From assembly GCA_021773295.1 (NCBI GenBank), contig JAJFKI010000027.1, positions 62,001-126,000 of the forward strand: 64,000 nucleotides of DNA, in the 5' to 3' direction. Positions 46,043 through 57,632 of this stretch are shown piece after piece. The notes under the pieces were generated by a model. It saw only the letters and a program-made list of their open reading frames with translations. It was not told where the DNA came from and ran no database searches. The first letter of the stretch is position 1. Every line of letters starts with the position of its first letter. Origin of the DNA: Gammaproteobacteria bacterium. GTDB taxonomy: Bacteria; Pseudomonadota; Gammaproteobacteria; UBA1113. Both the position numbers and the translations under genes were made by a program.

Positions 46043-46416
46043 TACCAATGCCTCCCTAAGCTGATCCCGGCCCATGCTGCGAGTAAACAAAATATGAAAC
46101 TCGCGGCAATATTACTAAGTGCTAACATATTTCTTCCTGCCATCATTAAATTGATTGTGTCTACCGAGAAAGTAGAAAAAGTAGTAAACGCGCCAAGAAA
46201 ACCGATAAAAATTGCATTGCGAGTTTCTACGGCGACGTTAAATTCATTGAGTAATACAATCCCTAGCAAGCCTAATAAAAACGATCCTAAAATATTCACG
46301 CTTAAAGTGCCATAAGGAAATTGGCGGCTGGTAAATGAGTGCACCATAATCACCATCAAGTAGCGAGCCATTGCCCCAAATGCGCCAGCGATGCCGATGT
46401 AGATTAATTGTTTCAC
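46042..46416 (-). CDS. crcB: Fluoride channel CrcB/FluC
   Basis: Dimeric four-helix channel that exports fluoride. The family marks are GAFGAMARY, PYGTLSVNILGSFLLG (Asn) and GFLGAFTTFSTFSVDT (the Phe-box and Thr/Ser track). 124 residues with four hydrophobic segments. It overlaps rarA by four bases and DUF190 by one, so all three are co-translated. Confidence 0.93.
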   Translation of the reverse strand: MKQLIYIGIAGAFGAMARYLMVIMVHSFTSRQFPYGTLSVNILGSFLLGLLGIVLLNEFNVAVETRNAIFIGFLGAFTTFSTFSVDTINLMMAGRNMLALSNIAASFIFCLLAAWAGISLGRHW

Positions 46417-47744
46417 CCTTGCTCCTCAACATATTGCTCATCTAAAACGCGCAATTGTGCTAGCTTGTCTTTGATCTTAATTTCTAAGCCTCTGGGTACA
46501 GGCTGATAATAATTTTTTGGTGGCATTTCCTCTGGGAAGTAATGCTCACCAGCGGCATAGGCATGCGGTTCATCATGAGCATAGCGATAATGCTTACCGA
46601 AGCCTAATTTCTTCATTAATTTTGTCGGTGCATTGCGAATATGTACTGGCACCGACAGTGAACTTGATTGCTTTGCATCGCGCATTGCTTCATTAAATGC
46701 TTTGTAAACGGCATTACTTTTGGGTGCTACTGCAAGATAAACAATGGCTTGAGCAATGGCTAACTCCCCTTCTGGCGATCCTAAGCGTTGCTGTACATCC
46801 CATGCGTTTAAACTAATTCGTAAAGCTCTGGGATCAGCATTGCCAATATCCTCAGAGGCCATGCGTAGCATACGCCTGGCGATATAAAGTGGATCGCAAC
46901 CGCCATCTAGCATACGCGCAAACCAGTACAATGCCGCATCGGGATTAGAGCCTCGCACAGATTTGTGCAGCGCAGATATTTGATCATAAAACACATCACC
47001 CTGCTTATCGAAACGTCGCAAGCGATTAGGTATAGCTTGCTTTATTAGATTTTGATCTAAATGAATCTCACCCTGATAACTTGAAGCAAGACTAACAATG
47101 ATTTCCAGCGCGTTAAGCGCTTGGCGTGCATCACCATCGGCTAATTCGGCTAAGATGCTTGGCACATCTTCTTGGTAACTAATATTTAGAGTACCTAAAC
47201 CCTTGTCTTCATCAATGATGGCATGTTTTACGATAGTGGTAATTTCTGATTTCGATAAAGGATTTAAAACATAGACTCTAGCACGAGAGAGCAAGGCATT
47301 GTTTAATTCAAAGGAAGGATTCTCCGTGGTTGCACCGATAAAGGTTAAAGTACCATCTTCCACAAACGGCAAAAAAGCATCTTGTTGTGCTTTGTTAAAG
47401 CGATGCACTTCATCCATGAACAATATTGTCGATTGCTGCATCCCTTGTCGTTTCTTCGCCCTGTCAACAGCAGCTCGTACATCCTTAACACCAGAAAACA
47501 CCGCAGACAAATATTCTAACTCAGCATTTGATCTGGCAGCTAATAATTTAGCAAGTGTTGTTTTACCAATGCCTGGGGGGCCCCACAAAATCATGGAGTG
47601 TAATTTTCCTTGTTCAACAGCTAAGCGCAGAGGTTTGTCCTTGCCTAATAAATGAGATTGCCCAACGAATTCATCAATAGTTTGCGGGCGCATACGCGCG
47701 GCTAAAGGCTGTAACTGCTCGTCAATGCTAGCCTCAGGCTTCAT
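46413..47744 (-). CDS. rarA: Replication-associated recombination protein A (RarA/MgsA)
   Basis: AAA+ ATPase acting at stalled forks, related to clamp loaders. Walker A is GPPGIGKTTLAK, Walker B is LFMDEVHRFNKAQQD, sensor 1 is GATTENPSFELN, followed by the family block ALYWFARMLDGGCDPLYIAR. 443 residues. It overlaps lolA by four bases and crcB by four, giving the usual ftsK-lolA-rarA order. Confidence 0.95.
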   Translation of the reverse strand: MKPEASIDEQLQPLAARMRPQTIDEFVGQSHLLGKDKPLRLAVEQGKLHSMILWGPPGIGKTTLAKLLAARSNAELEYLSAVFSGVKDVRAAVDRAKKRQGMQQSTILFMDEVHRFNKAQQDAFLPFVEDGTLTFIGATTENPSFELNNALLSRARVYVLNPLSKSEITTIVKHAIIDEDKGLGTLNISYQEDVPSILAELADGDARQALNALEIIVSLASSYQGEIHLDQNLIKQAIPNRLRRFDKQGDVFYDQISALHKSVRGSNPDAALYWFARMLDGGCDPLYIARRMLRMASEDIGNADPRALRISLNAWDVQQRLGSPEGELAIAQAIVYLAVAPKSNAVYKAFNEAMRDAKQSSSLSVPVHIRNAPTKLMKKLGFGKHYRYAHDEPHAYAAGEHYFPEEMPPKNYYQPVPRGLEIKIKDKLAQLRVLDEQYVEEQG

Positions 47745-48370
47745 TGTTTTTTCGCACCGATGACATCTACCCCGGCTGGTGGTTTAAAGGTGAATTGATT
47801 CGCGGCAATATTAGGATTCACTTTTACCGCGCTAAAGTTTAACTTTACAAATTGACCTAAATTATCTTTGAATTCCATCCTTATGAGTTGATTGTTGTTA
47901 AAAGCCATATGTAATTGTTGAAATACGCCCTGCTGTTGTTTTGGCGTTAATTTAAAGATTTGCTGAGTTTGTTGTTGTTTTACTAGCTCGATTTGATAAT
48001 TCTTTTCGATATCGCTAGCGCTACCACTGAGTAACATGGCCGGCGTATTGTTTTGTAACTTCTTCAAATAGCGTACACTAGCTTGCTCTAAGTCTACGTC
48101 ATAGATCCAGAGTAAATTGCCATCGGTGACGATTAATTGTTTATTAGGTTTTAGTGTATACCAACGGAATTTTTTAGGTCGTTCCACCGCCATGGTGCCG
48201 CTGGCTTGTTGTAGTAATTTGCCTTTGCTATTAAAGGTTTTTTGTTGGAAATTTGCGGTCATACTCTTGAGCGAACCTAAGATTTTTTCAAAGGCAGCTG
48301 ATGCATCATTCGGTACTGCTAGTGCAATGGCTGGCATCAGTATTAAAAGTGTAAGAATTCGTTTGATCAT
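47741..48370 (-). CDS. lolA: Outer-membrane lipoprotein carrier protein LolA
   Basis: Periplasmic chaperone carrying lipoproteins from LolCDE to LolB. A signal peptide (MIKRILTLLILMPAIALA) is followed by the LolA fold: MTANFQQKTFNSKGKLLQQASG, PKKFRWYTLKPNKQLIV, GNLLWIYDVDLEQASV and MEFKDNLGQFVKLNFS. 209 residues. Lies 14 bases after ftsK, in the standard gammaproteobacterial order. Confidence 0.95.
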   Translation of the reverse strand: MIKRILTLLILMPAIALAVPNDASAAFEKILGSLKSMTANFQQKTFNSKGKLLQQASGTMAVERPKKFRWYTLKPNKQLIVTDGNLLWIYDVDLEQASVRYLKKLQNNTPAMLLSGSASDIEKNYQIELVKQQQTQQIFKLTPKQQQGVFQQLHMAFNNNQLIRMEFKDNLGQFVKLNFSAVKVNPNIAANQFTFKPPAGVDVIGAKKQ

Positions 48371-48384
48371 GTCTATTTACCTCA

Positions 48385-50712
48385 TTAAGCTTCAACGGGT
48401 GGTGGTGCTAATACTTCGCGAGAACCATTGTTTTCCATCTGGCTCACCACGCCGGAGGCTTCCATATCTTCAACAATCCTGGCGGCTCGATTATAACCAA
48501 TTTTGAAGCGTCGTTGTAGGCTTGATATGGAAACTTTGCGCATTTTTGTCACAAATTCTACGGCTTCATCATATAAACTGTCTTGTTCACCCTCATTTTC
48601 TCCGGCTAATAGAGGATCTTGCGAATCCGTGTCGATATTACCGGATATGACTTCATCCAGGTACTGTGGTTGACCTTGCTTTTTAAGATTAGCAACCACT
48701 TTATGAACTTCATCATCGGCCACAAATGCCCCGTGGACTCGTACTGGGACACCGCTGCCGGGTGGTAGGTATAACATGTCGCCATGGCCTAACAAGGTTT
48801 CAGCCCCTTGTTGATCGATGATGGTACGTGAATCAACTTTTGAAGAGACTTGAAAGGCAATGCGTGTTGGGATATTCGCCTTAATTAAACCGGTAATAAC
48901 ATCTACAGAGGGCCTTTGCGTGGCTAAGATTAAATGAATCCCTGCCGCCCTTGCCTTTTGTGCAATCCGTGCGATGAGTTCTTCGACTTTTTTCCCTACC
49001 ACCATCATCATATCGGCAAATTCATCAATCAATACCACGATGAAGGGTAAAGGTTCTAAATAAATAGGTTCATCAGTGGGTAAATTCCCTTGCAGTGGAT
49101 CGCGAATCGGTTGTTTCGCTTTAATAGCATTAGTCACTTTACTATTAAAACCCGCTAAATTTCTAACACCCAAATGTGCCATTAAACGATAACGTCGATC
49201 CATTTCTGCCACACACCAACGCAGTGCATTGGCTGCTTCTTTCATATCAGTCACCACCGGTGCTAGTAAGTGAGGAATGCCTTCATAAATGGCTAACTCT
49301 AGCATTTTTGGATCAATCATAATCAGCCGTACTTCGTTAGGGCTGGCTTTATACAACAGGCTCAATAGCATGGCATTTAATGAAACAGACTTACCCGAGC
49401 CTGTTGTACCGGCAACCAGTAAGTGTGGCATTTTGGCAATGTCGACCACGACGGGGTGACCTGCAATATCTTTCCCTAAGGCTAATGATAAAGGAGAGCG
49501 CGCTTGTTCATAGCGCTGCGATTCTAAGACTTCACGCAGACGAACCACTTCACGGTGTTCATTCGGCAACTCTAAACCAACCACAGCCTTACCAGGTATG
49601 ACTTCTACCACTCGCACACTCACTGTCGATAGTGAACGTGCTAAATCTTTTGCAAGCCCGGTGATTTTACTCACCTTGACACCCGGCGCTAACTCTAATT
49701 CAAAGCGAGTAATCACAGGTCCTGGGTGCACAGCAACCACGCGTGCATCGACACCAAAGTCTAATAAACGACGTTCGACTTCTTGTGACTGTGCTTCTAA
49801 GACAGATTTTGATAATTGACGATCTTTGGCTTGAGTATTTCTATCAAGCAAGGACAAGGTCGGTAGTTGGTGACAGAGATCAACATGATTAAACATCGTC
49901 ATTTGTCGTTCTGTTTGATCTCTGTCACTCATTTTAATTTGACCGAGCTTAGGTTCAATGCGAGGCTTGGGCGTGGTTTTTTCTTTCAGAGGTTTGAGTT
50001 TGGGCTCAACCCGCATGATTTTAGGTTTAGATTTCTTTTGCAAGGCTTTTTGTTGTTGCTTCTCTTTACGTGCTTGTAGCCACTCTTTGAAAGTTTGTAA
50101 ACTGTTTTTAATCGGTGAAAATGATTTTGGCAAGCTTATGGCGACACTCTTAAAGAGTTGCACCCAGGATAATCCACTGAATAAAGTAATTCCTGTGGCC
50201 AAGGTCGCAACGAGTAATAAGGTTGAGCCCACCAGATTAAACGCAAGAATTAATTGTTCTCCCAATACTGCTCCGAGAATGCCACCGGCGGTATAAGGTA
50301 GGTGATGGGCATGATGCGTCACGTGTAATTCTAAAAGCCCACAGCCCGATAAAATGATTAATAGAAACCCTAAGACTTTTAATAAGACGATGCCTTGCTG
50401 CTTGCTGTAGGCATTACTTTCGCGATAAACCAAGAAAGAACCATAGGCCAACATCACTGGAAACATGTATGCAAAATAACCAAATATATAGAGAAAGAAA
50501 TCTGCAAACCATGCCCCGGCACGTCCACCCACGTTAGCCACCTTGGCCGTCATGCCTGTGCTTGACCAACCTGGGTCGGTGCTGTGGTAACTTGCCAATG
50601 ATAATAAAAAGTAAAGACTCACCGCGCAGCACAAAATCATGGCACCTTCGCGAATGCGTTGTGATAGAAAAGAGGTGCTAGCATCGTTATTTTGACGTTT
50701 TGTGTGTTTCAC
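48385..50712 (-). CDS. ftsK: DNA translocase FtsK
   Basis: Hexameric motor that pumps DNA at the septum and activates XerCD. Four to five transmembrane helices occupy residues 20-195, a basic Lys/Pro linker (about 210-270) is short compared with E. coli, and the motor carries Walker [14 protein letters not shown], Walker [12 protein letters not shown] and the [12 protein letters not shown] loop. The C-terminal gamma winged helix ([21 protein letters not shown]... [12 protein letters not shown]) reads KOPS. 775 residues. Divergent from trxB. Confidence 0.96.
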   Translation of the reverse strand: MKHTKRQNNDASTSFLSQRIREGAMILCCAVSLYFLLSLASYHSTDPGWSSTGMTAKVANVGGRAGAWFADFFLYIFGYFAYMFPVMLAYGSFLVYRESNAYSKQQGIVLLKVLGFLLIILSGCGLLELHVTHHAHHLPYTAGGILGAVLGEQLILAFNLVGSTLLLVATLATGITLFSGLSWVQLFKSVAISLPKSFSPIKNSLQTFKEWLQARKEKQQQKALQKKSKPKIMRVEPKLKPLKEKTTPKPRIEPKLGQIKMSDRDQTERQMTMFNHVDLCHQLPTLSLLDRNTQAKDRQLSKSVLEAQSQEVERRLLDFGVDARVVAVHPGPVITRFELELAPGVKVSKITGLAKDLARSLSTVSVRVVEVIPGKAVVGLELPNEHREVVRLREVLESQRYEQARSPLSLALGKDIAGHPVVVDIAKMPHLLVAGTTGSGKSVSLNAMLLSLLYKASPNEVRLIMIDPKMLELAIYEGIPHLLAPVVTDMKEAANALRWCVAEMDRRYRLMAHLGVRNLAGFNSKVTNAIKAKQPIRDPLQGNLPTDEPIYLEPLPFIVVLIDEFADMMMVVGKKVEELIARIAQKARAAGIHLILATQRPSVDVITGLIKANIPTRIAFQVSSKVDSRTIIDQQGAETLLGHGDMLYLPPGSGVPVRVHGAFVADDEVHKVVANLKKQGQPQYLDEVISGNIDTDSQDPLLAGENEGEQDSLYDEAVEFVTKMRKVSISSLQRRFKIGYNRAARIVEDMEASGVVSQMENNGSREVLAPPPVEA

Positions 50713-50724
50713 TGACGTAAATTC

Positions 50725-50754
50725 CCTATAATTTTCTTTATCGCGTCAAATCAA
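50725..50754 (-). promoter_or_regulatory. Candidate ftsK promoter
   Basis: Minus strand: TTGATT (50754-50749), 18-base spacer, TATAGG (50730-50725). It lies in the 85-base gap between the divergent ftsK and trxB starts. Moderate match to a sigma-70 promoter; no experimental support. Confidence 0.35.
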
Positions 50755-50788
50755 ATTGATACTATAGCACCCTTTACGAAAGATTTAG

Positions 50789-52347
<1,559 letters not shown>

Positions 52348-52384
52348 ACAATTTTCTCACTTACCAGGTTAAATGTCATATATT

Positions 52385-53062
52385 TCACCGACTCAATGAC
52401 GGTGTATCTCGCAGCTCTGCTGATTTATCCATTTTTTGGCGTTGCTCTTCTTGTTGCTCAAACAATTCACGGCTTTTAGCTATATCGCCTAATGGGCCAA
52501 AGCCATTTTCATTGCCCCAGGCGTTAAGCCCATCCATCGCATCATCTTGTTTCTCTTGAGTCGTTTTGATAGATTCATTAACCCCTTCTTGTTCTCGTGC
52601 TGCCACGCTTTGTGGATCTAAGTAGGTATCAATCACGGTATTTAAAACGGGCTCTAGTGAGTTATTATAATTTTTATCGACATCATTACTAAGATCCTCA
52701 TCAACATCAGGATCATCTTTTGAGAGCGTGTCTTTAATGGTTCGAAATAGGTTGGTGGCTCTGCCTGAAGGTGAGTCAAAACTTTCTTCAATGGTGTCCT
52801 CAATGGTATAGCCTGCTTCTTCATCCATTTCCATTTCCTCAATATAGTCAGGATCAGGCGCTATCTCCATTTCCTCCGTGTTGACAGCATCCGGTCTTGG
52901 CTCTGGCTCTGTTGCTTGGAAAGCACTATTTGCATAGTCGTTTAACTGTTCAGCCATATCATTGATCGTCTTCGTATCACCGCGCTCATAGAGAATCTGC
53001 ATCGCAGCATCAGCATTTGATAATACATCATTGGATAATTTGCTTAAATCTACAGTAGACAT
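52385..53062 (-). CDS. Unknown very acidic protein
   Basis: Not recognised. 225 residues with a highly acidic central stretch (about residues 50-90) containing two EEME repeats (NTEEMEIAPDPDYIEEMEMD) and more Asp/Glu-rich segments up to 150 (DDPDVDEDLSNDVDKN). The C-terminal third is Gln/Glu/Lys-rich helix (LFEQQEEQRQKMDKSAEL). No signal peptide or membrane segment. Same strand as and 37 bases upstream of the 51754-52347 gene, so probably one transcription unit. An effector role is possible but unproven. Confidence 0.6.
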   Translation of the reverse strand: MSTVDLSKLSNDVLSNADAAMQILYERGDTKTINDMAEQLNDYANSAFQATEPEPRPDAVNTEEMEIAPDPDYIEEMEMDEEAGYTIEDTIEESFDSPSGRATNLFRTIKDTLSKDDPDVDEDLSNDVDKNYNNSLEPVLNTVIDTYLDPQSVAAREQEGVNESIKTTQEKQDDAMDGLNAWGNENGFGPLGDIAKSRELFEQQEEQRQKMDKSAELRDTPSLSR

Positions 53063-53171
53063 AGGGGCTGTGCCTCAATCGTTTATATCTATTAAAGAGT
53101 GTAGATTATAAATATTAAGAAAATATTTACAATCTGGATTCAGTTAAGACAGCCTTAATCAAAGATTATTA

Positions 53172-53201
53172 TTGACGAAAGACCACATTTTACGGCATTA
53201 T
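53172..53201 (+). promoter_or_regulatory. Candidate infA promoter
   Basis: TTGACG (53172-53177), 18-base spacer, CATTAT (53196-53201), 31 bases before the infA ATG. Fits a sigma-70 promoter for the housekeeping gene infA. Confidence 0.45.
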
Positions 53202-53232
53202 TCACACTTTCTACAAAGAAGATGGGAACCAA

Positions 53233-53493
53233 ATGGCGAAAGAAGATCAATTACAGATGGATGGCACGGTCACAGAGACCTTGCCGAATACGATGTTTCG
53301 GGTGGAATTAGACAATGGCCACGTGATTACAGCCCATATTTCGGGCAAAATGCGTAAAAATTATATCCGTATTTTGACGGGAGACCGGGTCACAGTGGAA
53401 ATGACGCCTTATGATCTCAGCAAAGGCCGCATTATTTTTAGAAATAAGGATAAAAAGGCTCCTGCGCCCGCTGATGCGGAGAAAAGTGAGTAG
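53233..53493 (+). CDS. infA: Translation initiation factor IF-1
   Basis: Binds the 30S A site during initiation. The OB-fold sequence is standard: [59 protein letters not shown] and GRIIFRNK. The protein has 86 residues, about 14 more than the usual 72; the extra tail is [13 protein letters not shown]-like, Ala/Pro-rich and charged. In E. coli infA lies between clpA and trxB; here it is still near trxB. Confidence 0.95.
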   Translation: MAKEDQLQMDGTVTETLPNTMFRVELDNGHVITAHISGKMRKNYIRILTGDRVTVEMTPYDLSKGRIIFRNKDKKAPAPADAEKSE

Positions 53494-53506
53494 TTTTAGG
53501 TCGTGT

Positions 53507-53767
53507 TTAGTTTTTATCGGATAAATACTTCTTATAATCCACAGTGCTAATTTTTTTACTTTTCATGATGCCCCGTAGCGATTTGGCTATTGGTGTAATA
53601 GTCTCTACCTCATCTATTACAGCGCTTCTTCTACTTGTGGGACTTTCCTCCAATGTTTCTATGTACTCAGCAATAATTTCTGAAATCGTCATTCCACGAG
53701 ATTTAGCATATCGTTTTGCTTTAAGTATTAATTTTTCATCAAGGCTTAAGGTAAGTTTAGCTTTCAT
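53507..53767 (-). CDS. DUF6364-type antitoxin-like protein (ribbon-helix-helix), orphan
   Basis: 86 residues. The N-terminus MKAKLTLSLDEKLILKAKRY-like and AKSRGMTISEIIAEYIETLEE match small ribbon-helix-helix antitoxins of the DUF6364 family, which normally precede a PIN-domain toxin. No toxin gene follows: infA lies next on the other strand. The ATG at 53767 fits the family; the frame opens seven codons earlier. It may be a leftover of a toxin-antitoxin pair or a solitary regulator. Confidence 0.6.
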   Translation of the reverse strand: MKAKLTLSLDEKLILKAKRYAKSRGMTISEIIAEYIETLEESPTSRRSAVIDEVETITPIAKSLRGIMKSKKISTVDYKKYLSDKN

Positions 53768-53838
53768 CACTATATTCCAGGTATACACATTTTTAAAAAT
53801 GATACGTCAAAATTTTAATTCTGTAAGCAGTTATTTAC

Positions 53839-54690
53839 TTAAATCGCCTCAATTCTTGTCCCTAGGCTTTCATCCACCGCTAAATAGTGCTGTGAGGGGA
53901 TTTCATGCCATTCGGCGACATAGCTAGTAAGTTTTTCAGAAACCACTAATACGGCTTGGTTAGGTCCATCACTTGGCACCATGTGGCAGGCACCCTCTTT
54001 GTAGAGATATTCTTGCCCTGCGGAATAGTAGAGTGAGCGTGAGGCTAATTCAGGATGCGAGACATAGCGAAATGCTAGTAAACGTTTGCCATCAGATAGC
54101 ACAGCATTGACATAATCCGGCTCATCGATGCCGTTTTTTTCCTTGATGAATTGTAAGTGTTTAATGGTTTCTATGAAGGCACTGGCGGCATCACGCGTAT
54201 TGAAGTTCACATTTTCTTTGAGACAATGATGAATGAATAAGGCAAACATATGTTCTGAGTCGGTTTGCCCCATAATCCAATTGTAGGCTTCATCACACAA
54301 CTCTCGGCGCACATCACGTTTGATTTTGTTAAAGCCATAAATAGTGCCATTATGCATAAATAAATTATTTTTATAGGAAAATGGATGGCAATTGTAATGC
54401 GTGACGGTACCCACATTTGCCGCCCGAATATGGGCAAACATACAGTCTGTTTTGATTTTAGGCGTAATAGTCATAAAGTTAGGCTCATTCCACGCCGGAC
54501 GCACAGAGCGAAATAAAGCTGGCTTATCATCGATATCTTGGACGTACCAGCCAAGACCTACCCCATCACCGTTTAAAGGATGAGACGTCTCTAAGGCGTG
54601 AATACTCTGATGAATCAAGGAGTTCTTGGGCTTTATTAAGATGTCGTCTAAGACGATGGGGTGGCCTCGGTAGGCGATGAAGCGGCACAT
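53839..54690 (-). CDS. Class II glutamine amidotransferase (YafJ-like)
   Basis: N-terminal nucleophile glutamine amidotransferase of unknown partner. The ATG at 54690 gives MCRFIAYRGHP, so C2 becomes the catalytic residue after Met removal; GAGGAG lies a few bases upstream. Family blocks: PLNGDGVGLGWY, MFAHIRAANVGTVTHYNCHPF, LFMHNGTIYGF and GQTDSEHMFAL. 283 residues. An upstream extension to 54762 is unlikely because it would bury Cys2. Divergent from hslO. Confidence 0.88.
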   Translation of the reverse strand: MCRFIAYRGHPIVLDDILIKPKNSLIHQSIHALETSHPLNGDGVGLGWYVQDIDDKPALFRSVRPAWNEPNFMTITPKIKTDCMFAHIRAANVGTVTHYNCHPFSYKNNLFMHNGTIYGFNKIKRDVRRELCDEAYNWIMGQTDSEHMFALFIHHCLKENVNFNTRDAASAFIETIKHLQFIKEKNGIDEPDYVNAVLSDGKRLLAFRYVSHPELASRSLYYSAGQEYLYKEGACHMVPSDGPNQAVLVVSEKLTSYVAEWHEIPSQHYLAVDESLGTRIEAI

Positions 54691-54807
54691 AGGGGGCTCC
54701 TCTTTATCTGGTATTTTTAGAAAGTATAGCTTGGTGTATCCAAACTTGCTCACGATTACCATATCTAGGATAATGTCGCACTTAACTTAATAGGTTAGCA
54801 ACACACT

Positions 54808-55641
54808 ATGTTCGACACCATCCAAAAATTTATCTTTGAACACTACGGCATTCGCGGTGAACTCGTGCGGCTGCATCAGTCTTATTTGAATATACTCAAT
54901 TGCCGCCCCTATCCTGAACCCGTGCAAGAAAAACTCGGCAAGTTATTAGCAGCGTCTGCATTACTCAGTGGGACGATTAAGTATAAAGGCTCTTTGATCA
55001 TACAAACGCAAACGGATGGTAGCATTAAGCAATTAGTGGCGCAGTGTGATGATGCTTATCATATTCGTGGCTTGGCGCTATGGGATGAAGCAGCAAAAAC
55101 ACTTGATTTAGGTAATGGACAATTAGTCATTACAATATTGCCTGAACGTGCTAAGGATCGTTACCAAGGCGTGGTCCCCTTACAGCAACTACCCTTAAAT
55201 GAGAGCATTGAACAATACTTCGAACAATCCGAGCAGTTATTAACACGGCTGTGGTTGTTTGCCAATCAACAGTATGCAACGGGATTACTGTTACAAAAAA
55301 TGCCAGAAAGCTCAGCACAAGAATATCCTCAATGGGAAACGGTTATCACACTGGCAGAAACCATTACTGCCGATGAATTAATTCGTTTAGATAATGAAAC
55401 TATTTTACATCGCTTGTTTCATGAAGAAGATGTGCGGCTCTTTCGTTCGAACCCTGTGAGCTTTCAGTGTGGGTGTTCGATTGGCAAGATGGAACAAGCC
55501 TTGGTGAACCTGGGTTATGAAGATGCACAAGCATTATTGAAAACCCATAAAAAAGTCAGTGTGAACTGTGAATTTTGCAATCGTTGTTATGAATTTGATA
55601 AGGTAGATGTGGAGCGGATTTTTTTAAACAGTCATACTTAA
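54808..55641 (+). CDS. hslO: Redox-regulated chaperone Hsp33
   Basis: Holdase activated by oxidation, with zinc held by four Cys. They are in QCGCSIGK (Cys-x-Cys) and NCEFCNRCYEF (Cys-x-x-Cys). The N-terminal core contains SALLSGTIKYKGSLIIQTQTDG and LVITILPERAKDRYQG. 277 residues. The O-antigen ligase gene follows 17 bases later with a TTG start, so a stress chaperone and a surface-sugar gene may share a transcript. Confidence 0.93.
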   Translation: MFDTIQKFIFEHYGIRGELVRLHQSYLNILNCRPYPEPVQEKLGKLLAASALLSGTIKYKGSLIIQTQTDGSIKQLVAQCDDAYHIRGLALWDEAAKTLDLGNGQLVITILPERAKDRYQGVVPLQQLPLNESIEQYFEQSEQLLTRLWLFANQQYATGLLLQKMPESSAQEYPQWETVITLAETITADELIRLDNETILHRLFHEEDVRLFRSNPVSFQCGCSIGKMEQALVNLGYEDAQALLKTHKKVSVNCEFCNRCYEFDKVDVERIFLNSHT

Positions 55642-55658
55642 ACAAAAGGAGTTAGGCT

Positions 55659-57137
55659 TTGCGTCTTAAAGCAGTTGTTAATTATTTCCCCTTGGTTTGT
55701 ATAAGCTTATTTTTCTTTTTGTCTTTGAACTATTATTTAGCGTTGAAACTCTTGCCTGGCTATACCACTTACGATATTAAACGAATCTTTGAAATCGGCA
55801 TGTTGTGCCTGATAGCACTTTATATTATCTTTTCTAAAGAACAGACTGAGCGCTGGCTGGCTGCGTTTCGATTGATCCCGGCAATAGCACGCTGGGCACT
55901 ACTGGGTATTATGAGCTGTGGTTTAGTCTCTAGTTATTTAGCACCAATGACCATGATGGCCTTAGTGGAATTGTTAACTGTTTTATTATTATTTGTGTTT
56001 GCAATCTTTATAGCAGCTAACTTCTTATATCAGCCAGAACGTTATCAACGTGCTTTATTGGCGATTTTATACCTTGCCACGCTTACCTTTACTGCGGTTT
56101 TTTTTGTGGTATTAGCCAATCATCAGTGGCGACTTTATGGCGGCTTTCCTGGCTTTGTTAACATTCGTTTTTTTTCACAGTTTCAAGTTTGGCTGTTGCC
56201 CTTATTGTCATTGCCCTTATTGCAAAAAAGCTATCATAAAGCCTGGTGGGTAATTGGCGGATTATTAAGTGGTCTTTGGTGGATGTTTGTTTATGCCAGC
56301 AATGCAAAAGGCATGTGGGTGGCACTCATAATTACTGCCCTGCTGATGTTAGTGATGTTCCGTCGGCGATGTATTAAATGGCTCAGCCTTCAAATTATAC
56401 TTGCTCTGTTCGCTGGCTTAGTCTATTTCATCTTAGTTCACTGGCTACCGTCCTTGTTAGCTGAGCCCACTGCAGCTAGCACCGCAGCCACAACCGCTCA
56501 CAGTAGTTATTTTTCACAGACATTGACTCAAAGCTCTGAGCCCAGACTCTATCTTTGGTACCAAGCGATTAAACTCTTTATGAGCCACCCTCTTTTTGGC
56601 GTCGGCCCGTTGCATTATGCTTATTATCCTAACCAGTATGCTGCGCATCCTCACAATAGTATCTTATTGTTTTTGAGCGAATGGGGAGTAATAGCCACCC
56701 TGCTGTTAATGATTTGTGGTATTTGGGCTGCTTTTGCTTGGTTTAAACGTTTTAATATTGCCGCGATGGCGAGACTAGATATCAGTAAAAAGTATTGGAT
56801 TTTAGCATTAACCGCGGCCTTGCTTGCGGGGCTTAGTTATTCGCTTGTGAGTGGCGTATTTGTGACGCCAATGAGTCAAGTTATGTTTGTTGTGGTAGCT
56901 GGAATTGCCTTTGCAAAATACCATGGAAAGGCTACGAGTTTAAGCGTTAAAGCTAGTTGGCAATCGCACTGCGCGTTTATCGGCATTGTGATTGTGGCCT
57001 TAGTGTTACAAATTGGTATTAATGCCCCGATTGTTAAAACCTTACCTCAAGACGAACTAAAGTGGCTTGCAAAGTCGAACTTTGAAGCCACTTTAATGCC
57101 GCGCTTTTGGATCCAAGGGCGAATTGGTGTGGATTAA
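55659..57137 (+). CDS. O-antigen ligase / Wzy-type polymerase family membrane protein
   Basis: Twelve or so hydrophobic segments and a large periplasmic loop near residues 275-335 containing SHPLFGVGPLHYAYYPNQYA and AHPHNSILLFLSEWG, where the conserved His and Arg-type residues of Wzy_C ligases lie. It could be WaaL (ligating O antigen to lipid A-core) or Wzy; the two cannot be told apart here. 492 residues. Starts at TTG with AAAGGAG upstream. The stop overlaps that of the small exported protein on the other strand. Confidence 0.8.
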   Translation: MRLKAVVNYFPLVCISLFFFLSLNYYLALKLLPGYTTYDIKRIFEIGMLCLIALYIIFSKEQTERWLAAFRLIPAIARWALLGIMSCGLVSSYLAPMTMMALVELLTVLLLFVFAIFIAANFLYQPERYQRALLAILYLATLTFTAVFFVVLANHQWRLYGGFPGFVNIRFFSQFQVWLLPLLSLPLLQKSYHKAWWVIGGLLSGLWWMFVYASNAKGMWVALIITALLMLVMFRRRCIKWLSLQIILALFAGLVYFILVHWLPSLLAEPTAASTAATTAHSSYFSQTLTQSSEPRLYLWYQAIKLFMSHPLFGVGPLHYAYYPNQYAAHPHNSILLFLSEWGVIATLLLMICGIWAAFAWFKRFNIAAMARLDISKKYWILALTAALLAGLSYSLVSGVFVTPMSQVMFVVVAGIAFAKYHGKATSLSVKASWQSHCAFIGIVIVALVLQIGINAPIVKTLPQDELKWLAKSNFEATLMPRFWIQGRIGVD

Positions 57138-57532
57138 GAGCCTATTTTTACCTCTAGCTGAGTAGTTGATGGACCACCTAAGGTAGCGCACTCCGCTCGA
57201 CCAACATTTGCTACTCTAATATTCGTGACCCCAGGGCTTGCCATTTCGAACATAAACGTGCATTTATTCAGACCTTGCTCATCTTGCTCATAAGTAACCT
57301 TGGTACCATCTTTTGTTGGCATCGTATAAGTCATGCCCATCTGCCCAGGTGCCAGTGTTTCCGGGAAGCTTGATGTGTCGCCAGAAGTGTCTGAACCTGA
57401 TGATTTTGTTACAGTAACTTGCCCAGTATTGCTAATTGATGGCACATCAGTTGCTACAGCAAAGGCAGCATAACTTGCAGTTAATCCAACAATAGCAGTC
57501 GAAATCAGTAATCCACGTATTTTTGGTTTCAT
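57134..57532 (-). CDS. Small exported protein, unknown
   Basis: Not recognised. 132 residues with a signal peptide (about 1-28, cleavage near AVA-TD), then a Ser/Thr/Gly-rich stretch (VTKSSGSDTSGDTSSF) and a beta-type domain with two Cys (KCTFMFEM and ECATLGG), likely a disulphide in the periplasm or outside. The ATG at 57532 follows GGGGG; a TTG four codons earlier is in frame. It lies between two polysaccharide genes but runs opposite to the ligase. Confidence 0.6.
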   Translation of the reverse strand: MKPKIRGLLISTAIVGLTASYAAFAVATDVPSISNTGQVTVTKSSGSDTSGDTSSFPETLAPGQMGMTYTMPTKDGTKVTYEQDEQGLNKCTFMFEMASPGVTNIRVANVGRAECATLGGPSTTQLEVKIGS

Positions 57533-57632
57533 AGTAGCCCCCAATTTATTTGTCTATAACTGTTATTCCTATGGCATATTCGACATATGCCATTTGAGTA
57601 AAGTATAGCCAAGGTGGAGTGTAAGGCAATGT

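Noticed and set aside
53507-53767. Complete toxin-antitoxin system
   Set aside because: Only the antitoxin-like gene is present; no toxin frame follows on either strand.
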